Assembly: GCA_002796835.1 (NCBI GenBank)
Contig: LUGL01000055.1
Location: 1 to 47,515 of the forward strand
Direction of reading: 5' to 3'
DNA from: Elainella saxicola E1
Lineage (GTDB): Bacteria; Cyanobacteriota; Cyanobacteriia; Elainellales; Elainellaceae
Length of the DNA stretch: 47,515 bases
In this document: positions 1 to 9,731 of the stretch, one piece after another
Layout: each line of letters starts with the position of its first letter
Numbering within the stretch: the stretch's first letter is position 1
Translations under genes and position numbers: made by a program
Notes under the pieces: generated by a model
The model's database searches: none
What the model saw: only the letters and a program-made list of their open reading frames with translations
What the model was told of the DNA's origin: nothing

Positions 1-686
1 TTGAACATGGGGAGTTGATGCGATGGTTATGTCAGCATCACTGGTCTTGGGTGATTCGAGCGAAATCTGATCTCAACATCACCTTATCGACAGGTCAAAC
101 CACTGCGGTTTCCCAGTTACTGCCCCCGCAAGGAGAGGCTTATTTATTTCCGGATGTCACTGTAGTGCAAGACATTGAGTGCCATTTAGCCACTGCTCAT
201 CTAGTCCTCGCAGATGAAGCATGGGCCGTACTCACCAATGAACCTGCTTCATTACAAACGTTTGCCCTCTATGGTCAACGCTTTGGGGGCATAGAACCGC
301 ATTTCAAGGATTACAAGTCGGCAGGTTTTGAGTTGATCCGTTCTCGTTTGCGAGGTGCTTCTGCCCTAAATTGTCTATTGATGTTGCTGGCTAGTGCAAC
401 GTTGATTGCAATTTCAATTGCGGTGATAGTTACTCAGGAGGGCAGACGGAAATGGCTGGACTGGCACAGTCAACGGGGACTGAGCTTTTTACAGTTAGGG
501 TTACGTGAGTTGAAACGCTTATGTTATCAACAGCTTGCGATTCCCAGACTCGCTATCTTACCAACTTGGAGTCCTCAAGTTGCCTATGCATCGTTGAAGA
601 AACGAGAACGCATAGAGACACGTATTGAGTTCTCTCGGGTCACTGTTTTCCCTGCGTAAGCCGCCAAAAAGTTTTCTGCACCACTA
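1..686 (+). mobile_element. Right end of an insertion sequence
   Basis: The transposase tail ends at 659 and recognisable receiver-domain codons begin near 681-690, so the IS terminus lies between. The terminal inverted repeat cannot be verified because the left end is outside the window. The boundary given is approximate. Confidence 0.4.
3..659 (+). CDS. IS4-type DDE transposase, C-terminal part (5' end outside window)
   Basis: The reading frame is open to the left window edge, so this is the C-terminal part of a longer transposase. A YREK-like signature (YGQRFGGIEPHFKDYK) followed by a region running into SRLRG is typical of the last catalytic segment of IS4-superfamily DDE transposases, which cut and rejoin element ends. 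A hydrophobic stretch (LLMLLASATLIAISIAVIV) follows, as in many cyanobacterial members. The TTG at 15 is only a nominal start, since codons upstream remain in frame. The stop at 657-659 is followed almost at once by response-regulator sequence in the same frame, so the element's right end must lie within a few tens of bases. The exact IS subgroup cannot be settled without the left part. Confidence 0.75.
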   Translation, partial: EHGELMRWLCQHHWSWVIRAKSDLNITLSTGQTTAVSQLLPPQGEAYLFPDVTVVQDIECHLATAHLVLADEAWAVLTNEPASLQTFALYGQRFGGIEPHFKDYKSAGFELIRSRLRGASALNCLLMLLASATLIAISIAVIVTQEGRRKWLDWHSQRGLSFLQLGLRELKRLCYQQLAIPRLAILPTWSPQVAYASLKKRERIETRIEFSRVTVFPA

Positions 687-1130
687 AGCCTAATTCTAAC
701 TGCAAGAGATGATATTCAGGATAAGGTGACTGGCTTTGAAAGTGGCGCAGACGATTATTTGACTAAACCTTTTCGGTTTGAAGAACTGCTAGTGCGAATA
801 CGGGCACGTTTACGCTCTATGGTCGCAGCAAACACACAAGCGGAGTTCATCCTGCGGCAGCAAGATATTGTGCTAGACTTTCGTACTCACAAGGTTAAAG
901 TAGGCAATCGTCCCGTTGAACTATCTGCTCGCGAATTTACGATGCTAGAAGTGTTTATGCGCTGTCCAGGACAAGTGGTGAGCCGAGAGCAGTTACTTAG
1001 CTCGGTTTGGGGCTACGACTACGATCCAGGATCCAATATTGTGGATGTGTATGTGGGTTATCTGCGAAAGAAGGTGGGTAGTGAATGGATTGAAACAGTA
1101 CGCGGGATAGGTTGCCGTTGGAAACTGTGA
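660..1130 (+). pseudogene. OmpR-family response regulator, N-terminus lost at IS junction
   Basis: The frame from about 681 reads the end of a receiver domain (LILTARDDIQDKV, then GADDYLTKPF with the conserved Lys). An OmpR/PhoB winged-helix DNA-binding domain follows (SAREFTMLEVFMRCPGQVVS, then VWGYDYDPGSNIVDVYVGYLRKK), and the protein ends normally at RGIGCRWKL. The acidic pocket and phospho-accepting Asp that should precede this are absent. Instead, an in-frame stop and the transposase tail lie directly upstream. A GTG at 726 could start a fragment of 134 residues, but that protein could not be phosphorylated. Most likely an insertion sequence cut the gene, and the 5' half should lie beyond the left end of the element. 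Confidence 0.7.
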
Positions 1131-1177
1131 GGACTGTTACCAATTAATTGATTGCTTAATGCTAGTCAAGAGAGACT

Positions 1178-2242
1178 CTACGACTGACCTATTTCATGAA
1201 GCCTTTTTTGGATGATAGAGTTAGCCTCTAGTTTTAATCGATCTAGATTCTCATCCACACCAATTCTGGACAGAGCTCCTTCTTGCTTCCAAATACGACC
1301 ATTCACATCTTGAACCAGCAACAAATAATCATGGGATTGCCCCCAAGATGTCGTCACTGCTTCCTTCGTAACTTGATCAAAACTATTCAATGCTTTAGAA
1401 GAAGCCATTAAAGATATAGTATGTTCTCCATCTACCGGAAAGGGATAAGGAAATTCAGAAATTTCTCTGTTGATGTGACGAGTCTTATCTCCGCCCTCTT
1501 GAGTTTGAGTTGCATTCGTCATCTCCTCTGATTGCTTTTCTTTGTCAGTAAGTGAAGAGATAGTTAACGGCAACTCAAAAAGGCGACCGTTGTCATCATA
1601 AGCAACTAGCAAGGCTGATCCTTGAATGATATTTGGAGTTTTACTTTGATTGTTGATAGAGAATAGCGCGTATACCCTTGAACTGTCTTCTTCTAAATAT
1701 TCCTTCTGTAATTTTTGTAGTTTTTCTGCAATGTTCTTGGCTGCTTCCTGATTTTTTTCATTTGTGAATTTGCCATTATAATATTTGATTTTTGACTCAA
1801 ATGCAGCCTTCATCTCGGTGATGATTTTTTTCCTTGCTTCCGTTGGAGTGATTGTCATATCATCATCAGAATCTCTCGCTGATTGTAGCTCCTGCATCAA
1901 ATCCCAAAGCTGGGTATCTATAGTACTTGGAGCATTGCTATAAACTCTATATAAAGCATTACTTAACTCAGATAGATCAGATGGGATAAGCTGAACATTA
2001 GGATTCATAACGGCCAATTTAGGCTGTTTTTGTTGAAAATCTTGAACACTTATAACAATCCCGATCAGCGAACCCACGAGTGAGATCGCACCAACAACTC
2101 CCGCAGTCTTAAGCCATGAGGGCCAATGAAAACGCCCTGTAGTCAAACCTTTTCGAGAAGATGGACGATCGCCATTAACTTGAGTAGAATCTATAGTCAT
2201 TGTTTCAGTAGCAGGGATATCGGTATTCATATTGTTCACCAT
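1178..2242 (-). CDS. Hypothetical membrane-anchored protein
   Basis: I do not recognise this family. The protein has a polar, low-complexity N-terminus, then one transmembrane segment (about 45-66 residues from the chosen start, around AGVVGAISLVGSLIGIVISV). A soluble region of roughly 280 residues follows, which would lie outside the cytoplasm if the N-terminus is inside. It includes a charged, probably helical stretch (KNIAEKLQKLQKEYLEED) and later beta-rich segments. The open frame extends to a TTG at 2317. I prefer ATG 2242 (or 2230) because the extra residues look non-coding, but no clear ribosome binding site decides it. Base composition is visibly more AT-rich than the core genes to the right, and the gene sits beside an insertion-sequence scar, so recent acquisition is possible. 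Confidence 0.6.
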   Translation of the reverse strand: MVNNMNTDIPATETMTIDSTQVNGDRPSSRKGLTTGRFHWPSWLKTAGVVGAISLVGSLIGIVISVQDFQQKQPKLAVMNPNVQLIPSDLSELSNALYRVYSNAPSTIDTQLWDLMQELQSARDSDDDMTITPTEARKKIITEMKAAFESKIKYYNGKFTNEKNQEAAKNIAEKLQKLQKEYLEEDSSRVYALFSINNQSKTPNIIQGSALLVAYDDNGRLFELPLTISSLTDKEKQSEEMTNATQTQEGGDKTRHINREISEFPYPFPVDGEHTISLMASSKALNSFDQVTKEAVTTSWGQSHDYLLLVQDVNGRIWKQEGALSRIGVDENLDRLKLEANSIIQKRLHEIGQS

Positions 2243-2604
2243 GTTTTTCAGTAGACAGATCGAGTAACAAGGAAAAGTCCGATTGAGCAAGGTTCGCAGC
2301 AGTTTAACAACCAACAAAGATACTCACGTTATGATATCTTTAAAGTTTTATTGTCTTACCCCTCAACACTACTAATATTAATCATGAATATACATTCCGA
2401 TAGTACCCGAAAGGGGTATTTCTACTTATGGCCTAACTAATTCCCTTTGTTCTAAAGGGTGAAGTTTTGTGCCTTCATTAGGTGGATGAGCTGAAAAAAG
2501 TTGAACTTTGTCTAAGATTTCAGGAATTGCTCCGATCGGATGAGTAGTATCAAGCAGGACTATCATCGTCCACTTTACTCACTGGGCACCTCCCACACTT
2601 CCCT

Positions 2605-2946
2605 ATGACAACCTCCAACTCCGACAATCGCAAGCTGCTTTCAGTCCTGTGCCACGGCTCCTCTCTGTTTAGCTGGGCTTTAGCCTCCGTGGGTATTCCG
2701 ATCGCCGTCATGCTGCTGAGTGAAGATACCGTCGTCAAAGCAAATGCCAAAGAGTCGCTTAACTTTCAACTCAATATGCTGATCTACTGGATCATCTGCT
2801 TCGTCTTGATGTTTCTCTTGATTGGCTTTGCACTCATGCCAATCCTTGGCCTAATTACCCTGATCTTGCCCATCATCGCCATGGTTCAGGTGGCTTCAGA
2901 ACCCGATCGGCCTTATCGCTACCCGTTTGTGGTTCACTTTCTTTAA
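2605..2946 (+). CDS. DUF4870 domain membrane protein
   Basis: A 113-residue integral membrane protein. The order is a soluble start (NRKLLSVLCHGSSLFSW), a first hydrophobic hairpin, the conserved segment VKANAKESLNFQLNM, then two more membrane segments and a short tail ending PYRYPFVVHFL. The Asn/Glu-rich NAKESLNFQ motif and the membrane layout match the DUF4870 (Tic20-like) family. Members are small inner-membrane proteins of unknown function. The ATG at 2605 follows no strong Shine-Dalgarno, but no upstream alternative in frame looks better. It converges on the downstream dehalogenase gene, with an inverted repeat between them. Confidence 0.75.
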   Translation: MTTSNSDNRKLLSVLCHGSSLFSWALASVGIPIAVMLLSEDTVVKANAKESLNFQLNMLIYWIICFVLMFLLIGFALMPILGLITLILPIIAMVQVASEPDRPYRYPFVVHFL

Positions 2947-2965
2947 AGGCGGTGATTCTGTAGTC

Positions 2966-3050
2966 AGGCAGGTAATGCCCACGCGATCGGACTACTGACG
3001 ATCGGGCTGTCTCTTCACCTAAACGATCGATCGTAAGGTGGGCACTGCCT
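2966..3050. terminator. Imperfect long inverted repeat between convergent genes
   Basis: AGGCAGGTAATGCCCAC (2966-2982) pairs with GTGGGCACTGCCT (3038-3050) with a small bulge. The loop contains CGATCG repeats. It sits between two convergent stop codons and could act as a bidirectional terminator or an RNA-stabilising stem, although no T-run follows. Confidence 0.4.
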
Positions 3051-3053
3051 CCC

Positions 3054-3758
3054 CTATCGGACTGTCATCTCTGCCAACGTTCTCAAATCGGGGACTGTAA
3101 CATCTGCTTCTGCACTGGCAGCCGGGGTTGCACCAAAACCGGCTCGATCGTGCCGTCGATTCACCCAAACCGTAGAGAGTCCCAAAGAATGAGCCGGCAC
3201 AATATCGTGGTAAATGCTTTGCGCCACATGCAGGACTTTATCGGTGGATAAATTTAACTGTTGCAACATCCGGTTAAAATGATTCAGCGCAGGCTTATAG
3301 CTCTGCACCTGTTCCGCTGTAATAATCGCATCAAAAGGAACTTGTAAATGCTTCGCAGAGCCTGCAAATAAGTCATCGTCAATGTTGGAGAGAATAACCA
3401 GTTTGTATTTCTGTTTCAATTTTTTCAACGCTTCGACTGTATCTGGAAACGGTTGCCAATGCTGCACGGATTCTGGTAAAGCGCTTTTCTCTGCATCAGA
3501 CGGTGTGAATCCTAGCCGATCGCCCAATTGCTGCACTGCGGCCTCCAACACCTGACGATATTTCAGATAGTCACCCTTTTCTAAATCTGCCTCCACTCCC
3601 GCATAGAGTTCCAACAGCGCATCATCGGTCATTTCAATTTGGTGAGCTGCCAGCAACGGTGTTAATGCACCCAAGATGCCGCCTTCCCAGTCGATTAGCG
3701 TGCCATAGCAATCGAACGTCAGGACTTCATAGCGATCGAAATTCAGCATAACTATCAT
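3054..3758 (-). CDS. Haloacid dehalogenase-like hydrolase (HAD, type II)
   Basis: A 234-residue HAD-superfamily hydrolase. Motif I is FDCYGTLIDW near residue 15, with the first Asp (D16) as the predicted nucleophile. Motif II is VILSNIDDD, motif III Lys is in SYKPALNHF, and motif IV is in HVAQSIYHDIVPA. The CYGTLIDW form and the overall length fit the (S)-2-haloacid dehalogenase-like subfamily, which hydrolyses 2-haloacids to 2-hydroxyacids. Many cyanobacterial homologues probably act on other small phosphorylated or halogenated substrates, so the substrate is unproven. A purine-rich GGGAAGGAA lies just before ATG 3758. The second ATG at 3749 (MLNFDRYEV) has a better spacing from it and may be the true start. 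Confidence 0.85.
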   Translation of the reverse strand: MIVMLNFDRYEVLTFDCYGTLIDWEGGILGALTPLLAAHQIEMTDDALLELYAGVEADLEKGDYLKYRQVLEAAVQQLGDRLGFTPSDAEKSALPESVQHWQPFPDTVEALKKLKQKYKLVILSNIDDDLFAGSAKHLQVPFDAIITAEQVQSYKPALNHFNRMLQQLNLSTDKVLHVAQSIYHDIVPAHSLGLSTVWVNRRHDRAGFGATPAASAEADVTVPDLRTLAEMTVR

Positions 3759-3855
3759 TTCCTTCCCAGGCCAACTGACGGGAAACCCAATTCCCGCTAT
3801 TCAATTCAGAAAGTAGGGGCGAATCTGGATCCGCCCTCACAGACTGTGCGTGGAT

Positions 3856-5328
3856 CTAACTCAATGCCCAATTCACTAGTGTCCGCACCGGATAGCCCGT
3901 ACCACCCGCATTGTTGTAGCCATCTTCCTTATCAGTCCAAACTGGACCAGCCACATCCAGGTGTGCCCAGGGCGTTTCCTTGACGAACTGTTTCAAGAAA
4001 AGGGCTGCTGTAATCGCTCCGCCTGGTCGAGGGCCAGTATTCTTCATATCTGCCACCACCGACTTCAGGCCATCAAAGTATTTGTCCTCCATCGGCATCC
4101 GCCAGATTTTCTCACCGGCCAGATCTGCTGCCGCGCTGATTTGACCTGCCAGATTATCATCGCCTGTCCACAGACCCGCAATATTGTCTCCCAATGCCAC
4201 GACACAGGCTCCAGTCAAAGTCGCCAGATCCAAAATGGCATCCAGGCCCAATTTATCAGCAAACACCAGCGCATCAGCGAGGGTTAAGCGACCTTCCGCA
4301 TCCGTGTTATTGACTTCGATCGTCTTGCCGTTCGAAGCCGTCAGAATATCGCCGGGATGCATGGCGTGACCACTGATCATGTTCTCCGTCACGGCGCTGA
4401 TGAAATGCACTTCTACATCAGGCTTGATCTGACCGATCGCCTTGGCTGCGCCCAAAGTAGCGGCAGCTCCACCCATGTCAGTTTTCATCATCTCGATGCC
4501 ACTGCCCGCACCTTTGATATTGAGGCCACCGCTATCAAACGTGAGGCCCTTACCAACGATCGCCACTTTCTTGCGAGGAGTGCCAGCCGGTTTATAGGTC
4601 ATATGAATAAATTTCGGCGGTAAGTCTGACGCTTGCGCCACACCTAGAAAAGCACCCATGCCCAACTTCTCGCATTCTGCTCTTTCCAGGATTTCCAGTT
4701 CCAGGCCATATTCTTGGGCGATCGCCTCTGCGGTTGCTGCCATGGTAATGGGCGTGACAATATTCGCCGGAGCCGAAACCAGCTCTCTGGCCAAAATGAC
4801 GCCTAAACAGATTTGCCGACCGCGTGTGATCGCTGCCTCTTGTCCCTGGAGGCCGAGTAGCTCAATCCGCTCTAACTTGTTGGCTTTCTCCTCTGCATCC
4901 GATTTGAAGCGGCTGTCCTGGTGCAGGGTAAGTTCGATGCCTTCGGTGATGGCTTGAGCTGTTGCCGCCGCGTCGTTGTTCCAGACTGGAAAACTGATGC
5001 CGAGTGCCTTGCATTTTTCTCTCTTGGCCAATCGCACTGCTGATGCCGTGGCTCGCCGCAAGGTCTCCAGCTTCAAACCATCGGCTTGACCCAACCCGAC
5101 GATCGCAATTTTGCGAACCGGGCTATTGGAACCTACACGAGTAATGGCCGAGCTGCCTTCTTTGCCTTTGAACTCAACTTCGGCAATCAATTCGGCTAGC
5201 GTACCGGATAACTTCTGGTCCAATTCTGCCAAATCACCCGTTAGCTCAACGGCATTTTCGAATAAACCAATGACTAAACATTCTCCCGACCACGCTAATC
5301 GTGGTGTTTCTATACCTTGCAAATCCAT
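3856..5328 (-). CDS. pepA: Leucyl aminopeptidase (M17, cytosolic)
   Basis: A 490-residue M17 aminopeptidase that removes N-terminal residues from peptides using two metal ions in a hexameric cytosolic enzyme. The N-terminal half is the variable domain. The catalytic half carries [15 protein letters not shown] (Lys and Asp ligands), then [10 protein letters not shown], and the family signature [15 protein letters not shown] with metal-binding Asp and Glu and the catalytic Arg. Length and motif order are normal for PepA. The ATG start ([13 protein letters not shown]) is conserved in style with cyanobacterial PepA. The gene diverges from the lytic transglycosylase gene, with about 175 bases between starts for both promoters. 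Confidence 0.95.
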   Translation of the reverse strand: MDLQGIETPRLAWSGECLVIGLFENAVELTGDLAELDQKLSGTLAELIAEVEFKGKEGSSAITRVGSNSPVRKIAIVGLGQADGLKLETLRRATASAVRLAKREKCKALGISFPVWNNDAAATAQAITEGIELTLHQDSRFKSDAEEKANKLERIELLGLQGQEAAITRGRQICLGVILARELVSAPANIVTPITMAATAEAIAQEYGLELEILERAECEKLGMGAFLGVAQASDLPPKFIHMTYKPAGTPRKKVAIVGKGLTFDSGGLNIKGAGSGIEMMKTDMGGAAATLGAAKAIGQIKPDVEVHFISAVTENMISGHAMHPGDILTASNGKTIEVNNTDAEGRLTLADALVFADKLGLDAILDLATLTGACVVALGDNIAGLWTGDDNLAGQISAAADLAGEKIWRMPMEDKYFDGLKSVVADMKNTGPRPGGAITAALFLKQFVKETPWAHLDVAGPVWTDKEDGYNNAGGTGYPVRTLVNWALS

Positions 5329-5503
5329 TGTTCTTGCAGTTTGAACTTCTTCTAATTTCTACTCCAGTATTGCCTAATTTAATCAAAGCGGGTCGATCGA
5401 TTTAGGGTTTGAATCGGCAAGCGGTTCAAATTGCAAAACAGGCGATATCATGCATAGCTGGAAACTTCCTGATAGATGACCGATCCTAATCTCCGGAAAT
5501 GCC

Positions 5504-7804
5504 ATGCCTTTGAAGAAAGTTGCTCGATCGGGTGCTCATCGTCCTACTGACCGAAATTTTTCGAGCGAGTATCCTAGAGGACGAAAGGTTCCTCGTAAAG
5601 CGACTCGTGTTTCCATGTTGAGACGAAGACAGATTTTTTTCTCTGCGATTGCGATCGGCGCAACGGCATCAGTTTTGATGGCGGGTCGGTTCCTCGACAA
5701 ATTGCCCTGGCCGGGTGGCAGTGAGACAAACCAATCGATTCCGGCGGAGTTGGATTTGAGTCAGGCGAAAAAGTCTGAGGTTCTGGCATTGGCCGATGTG
5801 CCACCGGCTGAGCGGGCCGAACGCCTGATGCAATTGACCAAACAGGGATCATCGATCGATCGACAGCGGGCGCGTTATCTGCTGGCGAATGATTTGATTC
5901 AACAAAATCAGGGTGGACAGGCTTTGCCGCTGCTGAAAGATCTGGAACGGGATTATGCCGTGTTGGCCGCTCCGATTTTGGCGAAACGGGCCCAGGCTCA
6001 AGCTGCAACGGGGGATGCTGCCGCCGCCGAGAAAACCTGGAAGCAGCTCGTTCAGGACTATGCCGCGAGTCCAATGGCCGCAGAAGCGCTGTTTCAGTTG
6101 GGCAAAACAGACGAGACTTATTGGAATCAAGCCCTGGAAAAGTTTCCGGCCCATCCCCGATCGCTGGAAATTGCCCAAAATCGTCTGCAAAAAAATCCGA
6201 AGCAACCCCAACTCTTGATGCTGTTAGCGCGGCATGGTGTGCATTTAGAGGGCATTAAGCCTTTGTTGGATCAGCTCAAAAAGGACTATGCGGCCCAGTT
6301 AACGCCAGAGGATTGGCAGGCGATCGGCTTTGCCTATTGGGAGAATGGCTATTACGGCAGCGCCGGAGATGCCTATGAGAAAGCGCCTCCTTCAGCGATC
6401 AATCTCTATCGGGCAGCGCGAGGGGCTCAGCTTGGCGAACGCTATCAGGACGCGCGGCAGGGCTACAAGTCCCTAATTCAGGCATTTCCGAATGAGCAAG
6501 AAACGGGCTTGGCTTTGTTGCGGCTGGCGGATTTAACAGACAAGCCCGAAGAAGCCATGGGCTATCTGGATCAGGTGATTCAGCGATTCCCTGAGAAAGC
6601 GCCGGAAGCCATGCTGAGCAAATCGAAACTGCTGCAGGCTCAAAATAGCCCTGACACAGCGCTTCAGCTTCGCGAATCCCTGCTGCAGCAATATAGCAAC
6701 TCAGAAACGGCTGCCGAGGTTCGCTGGGAACAAGCCGAACTGTTGGATAAGCAAGGCGATTTAAATGGAGCCTGGGCTTGGGCAAAGCAAATCGTGGAGC
6801 AGAATCCAGACAGTGAAGTCGCTCCTAAAGCAGCCTTCTGGATCGGCAAATGGGCCACGCAGCTCGGTCAACAAGATGCCGCCAAAACGGCCTATGAGCA
6901 TACCCTCAGGCAATATCCAGAGTCCTATTATGCTTGGCGATCGGCCTCTCTGCTGGGGTGGGATGTGGGCGATTTTTCAACGGTGCGGCCCAAGTTGCCT
7001 CAGGTGGTCAAGCACCCTCAACGCCTCACGGTACCGGCGGGATCGGCAACGCTGAAAGAGCTGTATCAACTGGGGCAAGACCAGGATGCCTGGACGCTTT
7101 GGCAGGTCGAGTTCACGAATCGACTCAAGCCGACGGTGGCCGAGCAAATGACCGATGGATTGCTGCGCTTGGGCGTGAATGACAATCTGGACGGTATTTT
7201 TATGCTTTCTAGTTTGGATTGGCGGGAAACGGATGCGGAAAAAGCGGAGGTGAAAGCGCTGCAACAGCAGGCTGGTTATTGGCAATCCCTCTATCCCTTT
7301 CCCTATGAAGCGACGATTGAACAATGGTCTCAGCAGCGACAGTTGAACCCGATGTTGGTGACAGCTCTGATTCGGCAGGAGTCTCGCTTTGAATCGAAGA
7401 TTGAATCTTCAGCCGGGGCAGTGGGGCTAATGCAGGTTATGCCTGATACGGCAGATTGGGTGGCTAAGCAAATTGGATTGAAGCAATTCAATCTACAAAG
7501 TCCAGAAGACAATATCAACTTGGGAACCTGGTATTTAGACTATACTCATCAGGAGTACAGCAACAATTCGCTGTTTGCGGTCGCTAGCTACAATGCAGGA
7601 CCGGGCAGCGTTGCCGATTGGATTAAAGAATTGAATACGGCAGACCTCGATCGCTTTGTAGAGAAGATTCCCTATCCTGAGACGCGTGGATATGTTGAAT
7701 CAGTCTTGGGTAACTATTGGAACTATTTACGACTTTATAACCCTGAGATTTCTGCAAAGTTAGCAAGTGTTTCTAAGCAGCATCAGGCGATCGCAAATCC
7801 TTAG
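5504..7804 (+). CDS. Soluble lytic murein transglycosylase with TPR-like repeats
   Basis: A 766-residue secreted or membrane-anchored peptidoglycan hydrolase that cleaves the MurNAc-GlcNAc bond to give anhydro-muropeptides. A basic N-terminus precedes a single hydrophobic segment (about 45-61), then a long helical superhelix with TPR-like repeats (about 90-560). The C-terminal SLT domain shows LIRQESRFESK with the predicted catalytic Glu626, then AVGLMQVMPDTADW, LGTWYLDY and VASYNAGPGSV. The order matches the Slt70 family. The ATG at 5504 follows GGAAA. A second possible start at 5615 (MLRRRQIFFS) would bring the hydrophobic segment to the N-terminus as a standard signal anchor, and this choice is unresolved. 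Confidence 0.9.
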   Translation: MPLKKVARSGAHRPTDRNFSSEYPRGRKVPRKATRVSMLRRRQIFFSAIAIGATASVLMAGRFLDKLPWPGGSETNQSIPAELDLSQAKKSEVLALADVPPAERAERLMQLTKQGSSIDRQRARYLLANDLIQQNQGGQALPLLKDLERDYAVLAAPILAKRAQAQAATGDAAAAEKTWKQLVQDYAASPMAAEALFQLGKTDETYWNQALEKFPAHPRSLEIAQNRLQKNPKQPQLLMLLARHGVHLEGIKPLLDQLKKDYAAQLTPEDWQAIGFAYWENGYYGSAGDAYEKAPPSAINLYRAARGAQLGERYQDARQGYKSLIQAFPNEQETGLALLRLADLTDKPEEAMGYLDQVIQRFPEKAPEAMLSKSKLLQAQNSPDTALQLRESLLQQYSNSETAAEVRWEQAELLDKQGDLNGAWAWAKQIVEQNPDSEVAPKAAFWIGKWATQLGQQDAAKTAYEHTLRQYPESYYAWRSASLLGWDVGDFSTVRPKLPQVVKHPQRLTVPAGSATLKELYQLGQDQDAWTLWQVEFTNRLKPTVAEQMTDGLLRLGVNDNLDGIFMLSSLDWRETDAEKAEVKALQQQAGYWQSLYPFPYEATIEQWSQQRQLNPMLVTALIRQESRFESKIESSAGAVGLMQVMPDTADWVAKQIGLKQFNLQSPEDNINLGTWYLDYTHQEYSNNSLFAVASYNAGPGSVADWIKELNTADLDRFVEKIPYPETRGYVESVLGNYWNYLRLYNPEISAKLASVSKQHQAIANP

Positions 7805-8227
7805 CCCTAAGCAGGTTGCAGTTGAACTGAGGTGGCTTCACATCTTGCTTAAGAGGGAAGGGCAGAGCCGTAACGCAAATTCTTTCTTGAGACAGATAGG
7901 ATGAGTATTTATACGTTGTTACAATAGGCTCACCTATGTGAGAATCCAGCGGACTACTTTTAGTTCTTTAAGGATGATCGCAAAAGCTGATGGCATTCTA
8001 GTGCAACACACAGATCTCGTTTGCATCAGGAGGGGTTTATATAAGATCTTGAATTCTTGCTCGAACCTAGAATGCTTGGGATTCACGGTAATTCTGCTGA
8101 GCACTGATAAACTATAGCATGACGGTTCATGTACTTTTTGCTATCCCAGCTCGATTATCAGTAATGACTCAAGCATCTGTCTGTTGTTCTGAGGCTTCTC
8201 TCACTGTTCCTCTATCTGTTTTTGCTC
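7805..8227. other. Non-coding interval
   Basis: About 420 bases between the transglycosylase and a sensor gene. I see no ORF with coding character, no tRNA and no strong hairpin. It probably holds the promoter of the downstream receiver-kinase gene. Confidence 0.5.
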
Positions 8228-9343
8228 ATGTCTTTGCAGCCTCCCAAAGTTGCCCATATTCTGGCAGTTGATGACTCTCCTGATAATTTATTTTTAGTAC
8301 AGACCATTCTGGAAGATAAAGGATATTGTGTCAGTTTGGCAGAGGATGGTCGCAGCGCACTGGCCCAAATTGAGCAGTCCCCGCCGGACTTAATCCTGCT
8401 AGATGTGATGATGCCGGGAATGGATGGCTATGAAGTCACTCGTCAAGTTCGGCAAAAACAGGCCAGACTTGGATTTATTCCAATTTTATTGATCACGGCC
8501 CATCAGCAATCCAGCGTGGTTGAAGGCTTAGATGCTGGAGCCGACGACTTCATCCGAAAACCGGTTGATATGGATGAGTTACTGGCTCGGGTTCGGGCCT
8601 TGTTGCGCTTGAAATATAGTATTGATGAGCAACAGCAAATGTCGCGTCAGCGAGAAGACTTTGTGTCGCGACTCACCCACGATTTGCGCACGCCTCTGGT
8701 AGCTGCCGATCGGATGATGAATCTGTTTTTGCAGGAGGCGTTTGGTCCACTCTCGAAAGAGATGGAGGAAGCCTTTGGAGTAATGATCCGCAGCAACAAG
8801 AACTTGCTACAAATGGTCAACACTTTATTAGAAGTCTATCGCCACGATGCAGGAAACAAAACGCTGACGTTTGTGCCTGTTGATTTAAAGGAAGTGGCTC
8901 AAGAGGTCATCCAATCGTTAGAACCGCTGGTTCCGAATGGGAAGCTCTGTTTGGGCATGGAACTGAAAGATAGCTGTCGGGATTGCGGAGATAGCCTGAC
9001 GGTTATGGGCGATCGGCTGGAGCTAGAACGGGTTTTAACTAATTTGGTGGGAAACGCGATCAAATTCACAGACGAGGGTAAGGTCACGCTGCGGTTGCTT
9101 TGTGATCCAGATTCTCCCTGGCTGAAGGTTGAGGTTGAAGACACAGGGACAGGCATTCCGCTAGAAGATCAGGCCACGCTGTTTGAGCGATTTCGCCAAG
9201 GGGAAAATAAGCGAGCCGGAAGCGGTTTAGGGCTGTATCTTTCTCGACGAATTGTTGAAGCGCATCAAGGCCTGATCGAAGTAAAGTCAGAGCCTGGGCA
9301 AGGCAGCCTGTTTACCATTTGCTTACCCCAGTACAAGAGCTGA
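8228..9343 (+). CDS. Response regulator-histidine kinase hybrid (REC-HisKA-HATPase)
   Basis: A 371-residue cytoplasmic signalling protein with the receiver placed before the kinase, a common cyanobacterial layout. The REC domain (about 8-125) has the acidic pair in AVDDSPDN, phospho-acceptor Asp59 in LLDVMMPGMDG, and the Lys in IRKPVDMDEL. HisKA has RLTHDLRTPLVAA with His151. The ATP-binding domain has NLVGNAIKFTDEG (N box), VEDTGTGIP (G1) and GSGLGLYLSRRIV (G2). I chose ATG 8228 over the TTG two codons upstream. No membrane segment or sensory domain is present, so its input is probably phosphotransfer from another kinase. It stands alone, not in an evident operon. Confidence 0.9.
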   Translation: MSLQPPKVAHILAVDDSPDNLFLVQTILEDKGYCVSLAEDGRSALAQIEQSPPDLILLDVMMPGMDGYEVTRQVRQKQARLGFIPILLITAHQQSSVVEGLDAGADDFIRKPVDMDELLARVRALLRLKYSIDEQQQMSRQREDFVSRLTHDLRTPLVAADRMMNLFLQEAFGPLSKEMEEAFGVMIRSNKNLLQMVNTLLEVYRHDAGNKTLTFVPVDLKEVAQEVIQSLEPLVPNGKLCLGMELKDSCRDCGDSLTVMGDRLELERVLTNLVGNAIKFTDEGKVTLRLLCDPDSPWLKVEVEDTGTGIPLEDQATLFERFRQGENKRAGSGLGLYLSRRIVEAHQGLIEVKSEPGQGSLFTICLPQYKS

Positions 9344-9731
9344 TGGAGTGAATTGAGTTGGCAAGTTTGTCAATCTCAACTATTAATTAAAAATTTAATT
9401 AGCGCATCAATAAAAATTAGGAGATTACAGGTTTCTTCTAATGAAAATTTGCTGTCGTTTTAATATTCTGTGCAGCAAAACCGGTTCATTACTCCTTTGT
9501 CACTCTGTCAAAAGAGGGGTTTTAAATTTAGAAGAATGTGGCCGAACTTCAGCCTCCGGAACGATTCAGACCACCCGATTTAAACCGTATAAAAGAAGAA
9601 GCTTCCTAGCTGGATAGAAACCTCCAACCGGTTCCTTCTAAACGGGGAGTAAGGGTGACTTTAGAGCTAGAAAACTCTGGAGTTTAAACTCAATTTTTTG
9701 TCAATTTTTTGATTGTTTTGGAGGATCAGAA
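9344..9731. other. Non-coding interval with AT palindrome and leader of the lti-type gene
   Basis: About 390 AT-rich bases. A perfect palindrome (TAATTAAA, two As, TTTAATTA) lies at 9384-9401 just after the kinase stop. The rest is probably promoter and 5' leader of the cold-type gene. A strong GGAGG lies 7 bases before its ATG. Long 5' leaders are common on cold-regulated genes, but I see no defined RNA fold. Confidence 0.45.

Noticed and set aside
5574-6074. 166-codon antisense frame in the transglycosylase gene
   Set aside because: Pro/Arg-rich low-complexity translation typical of shadow frames.
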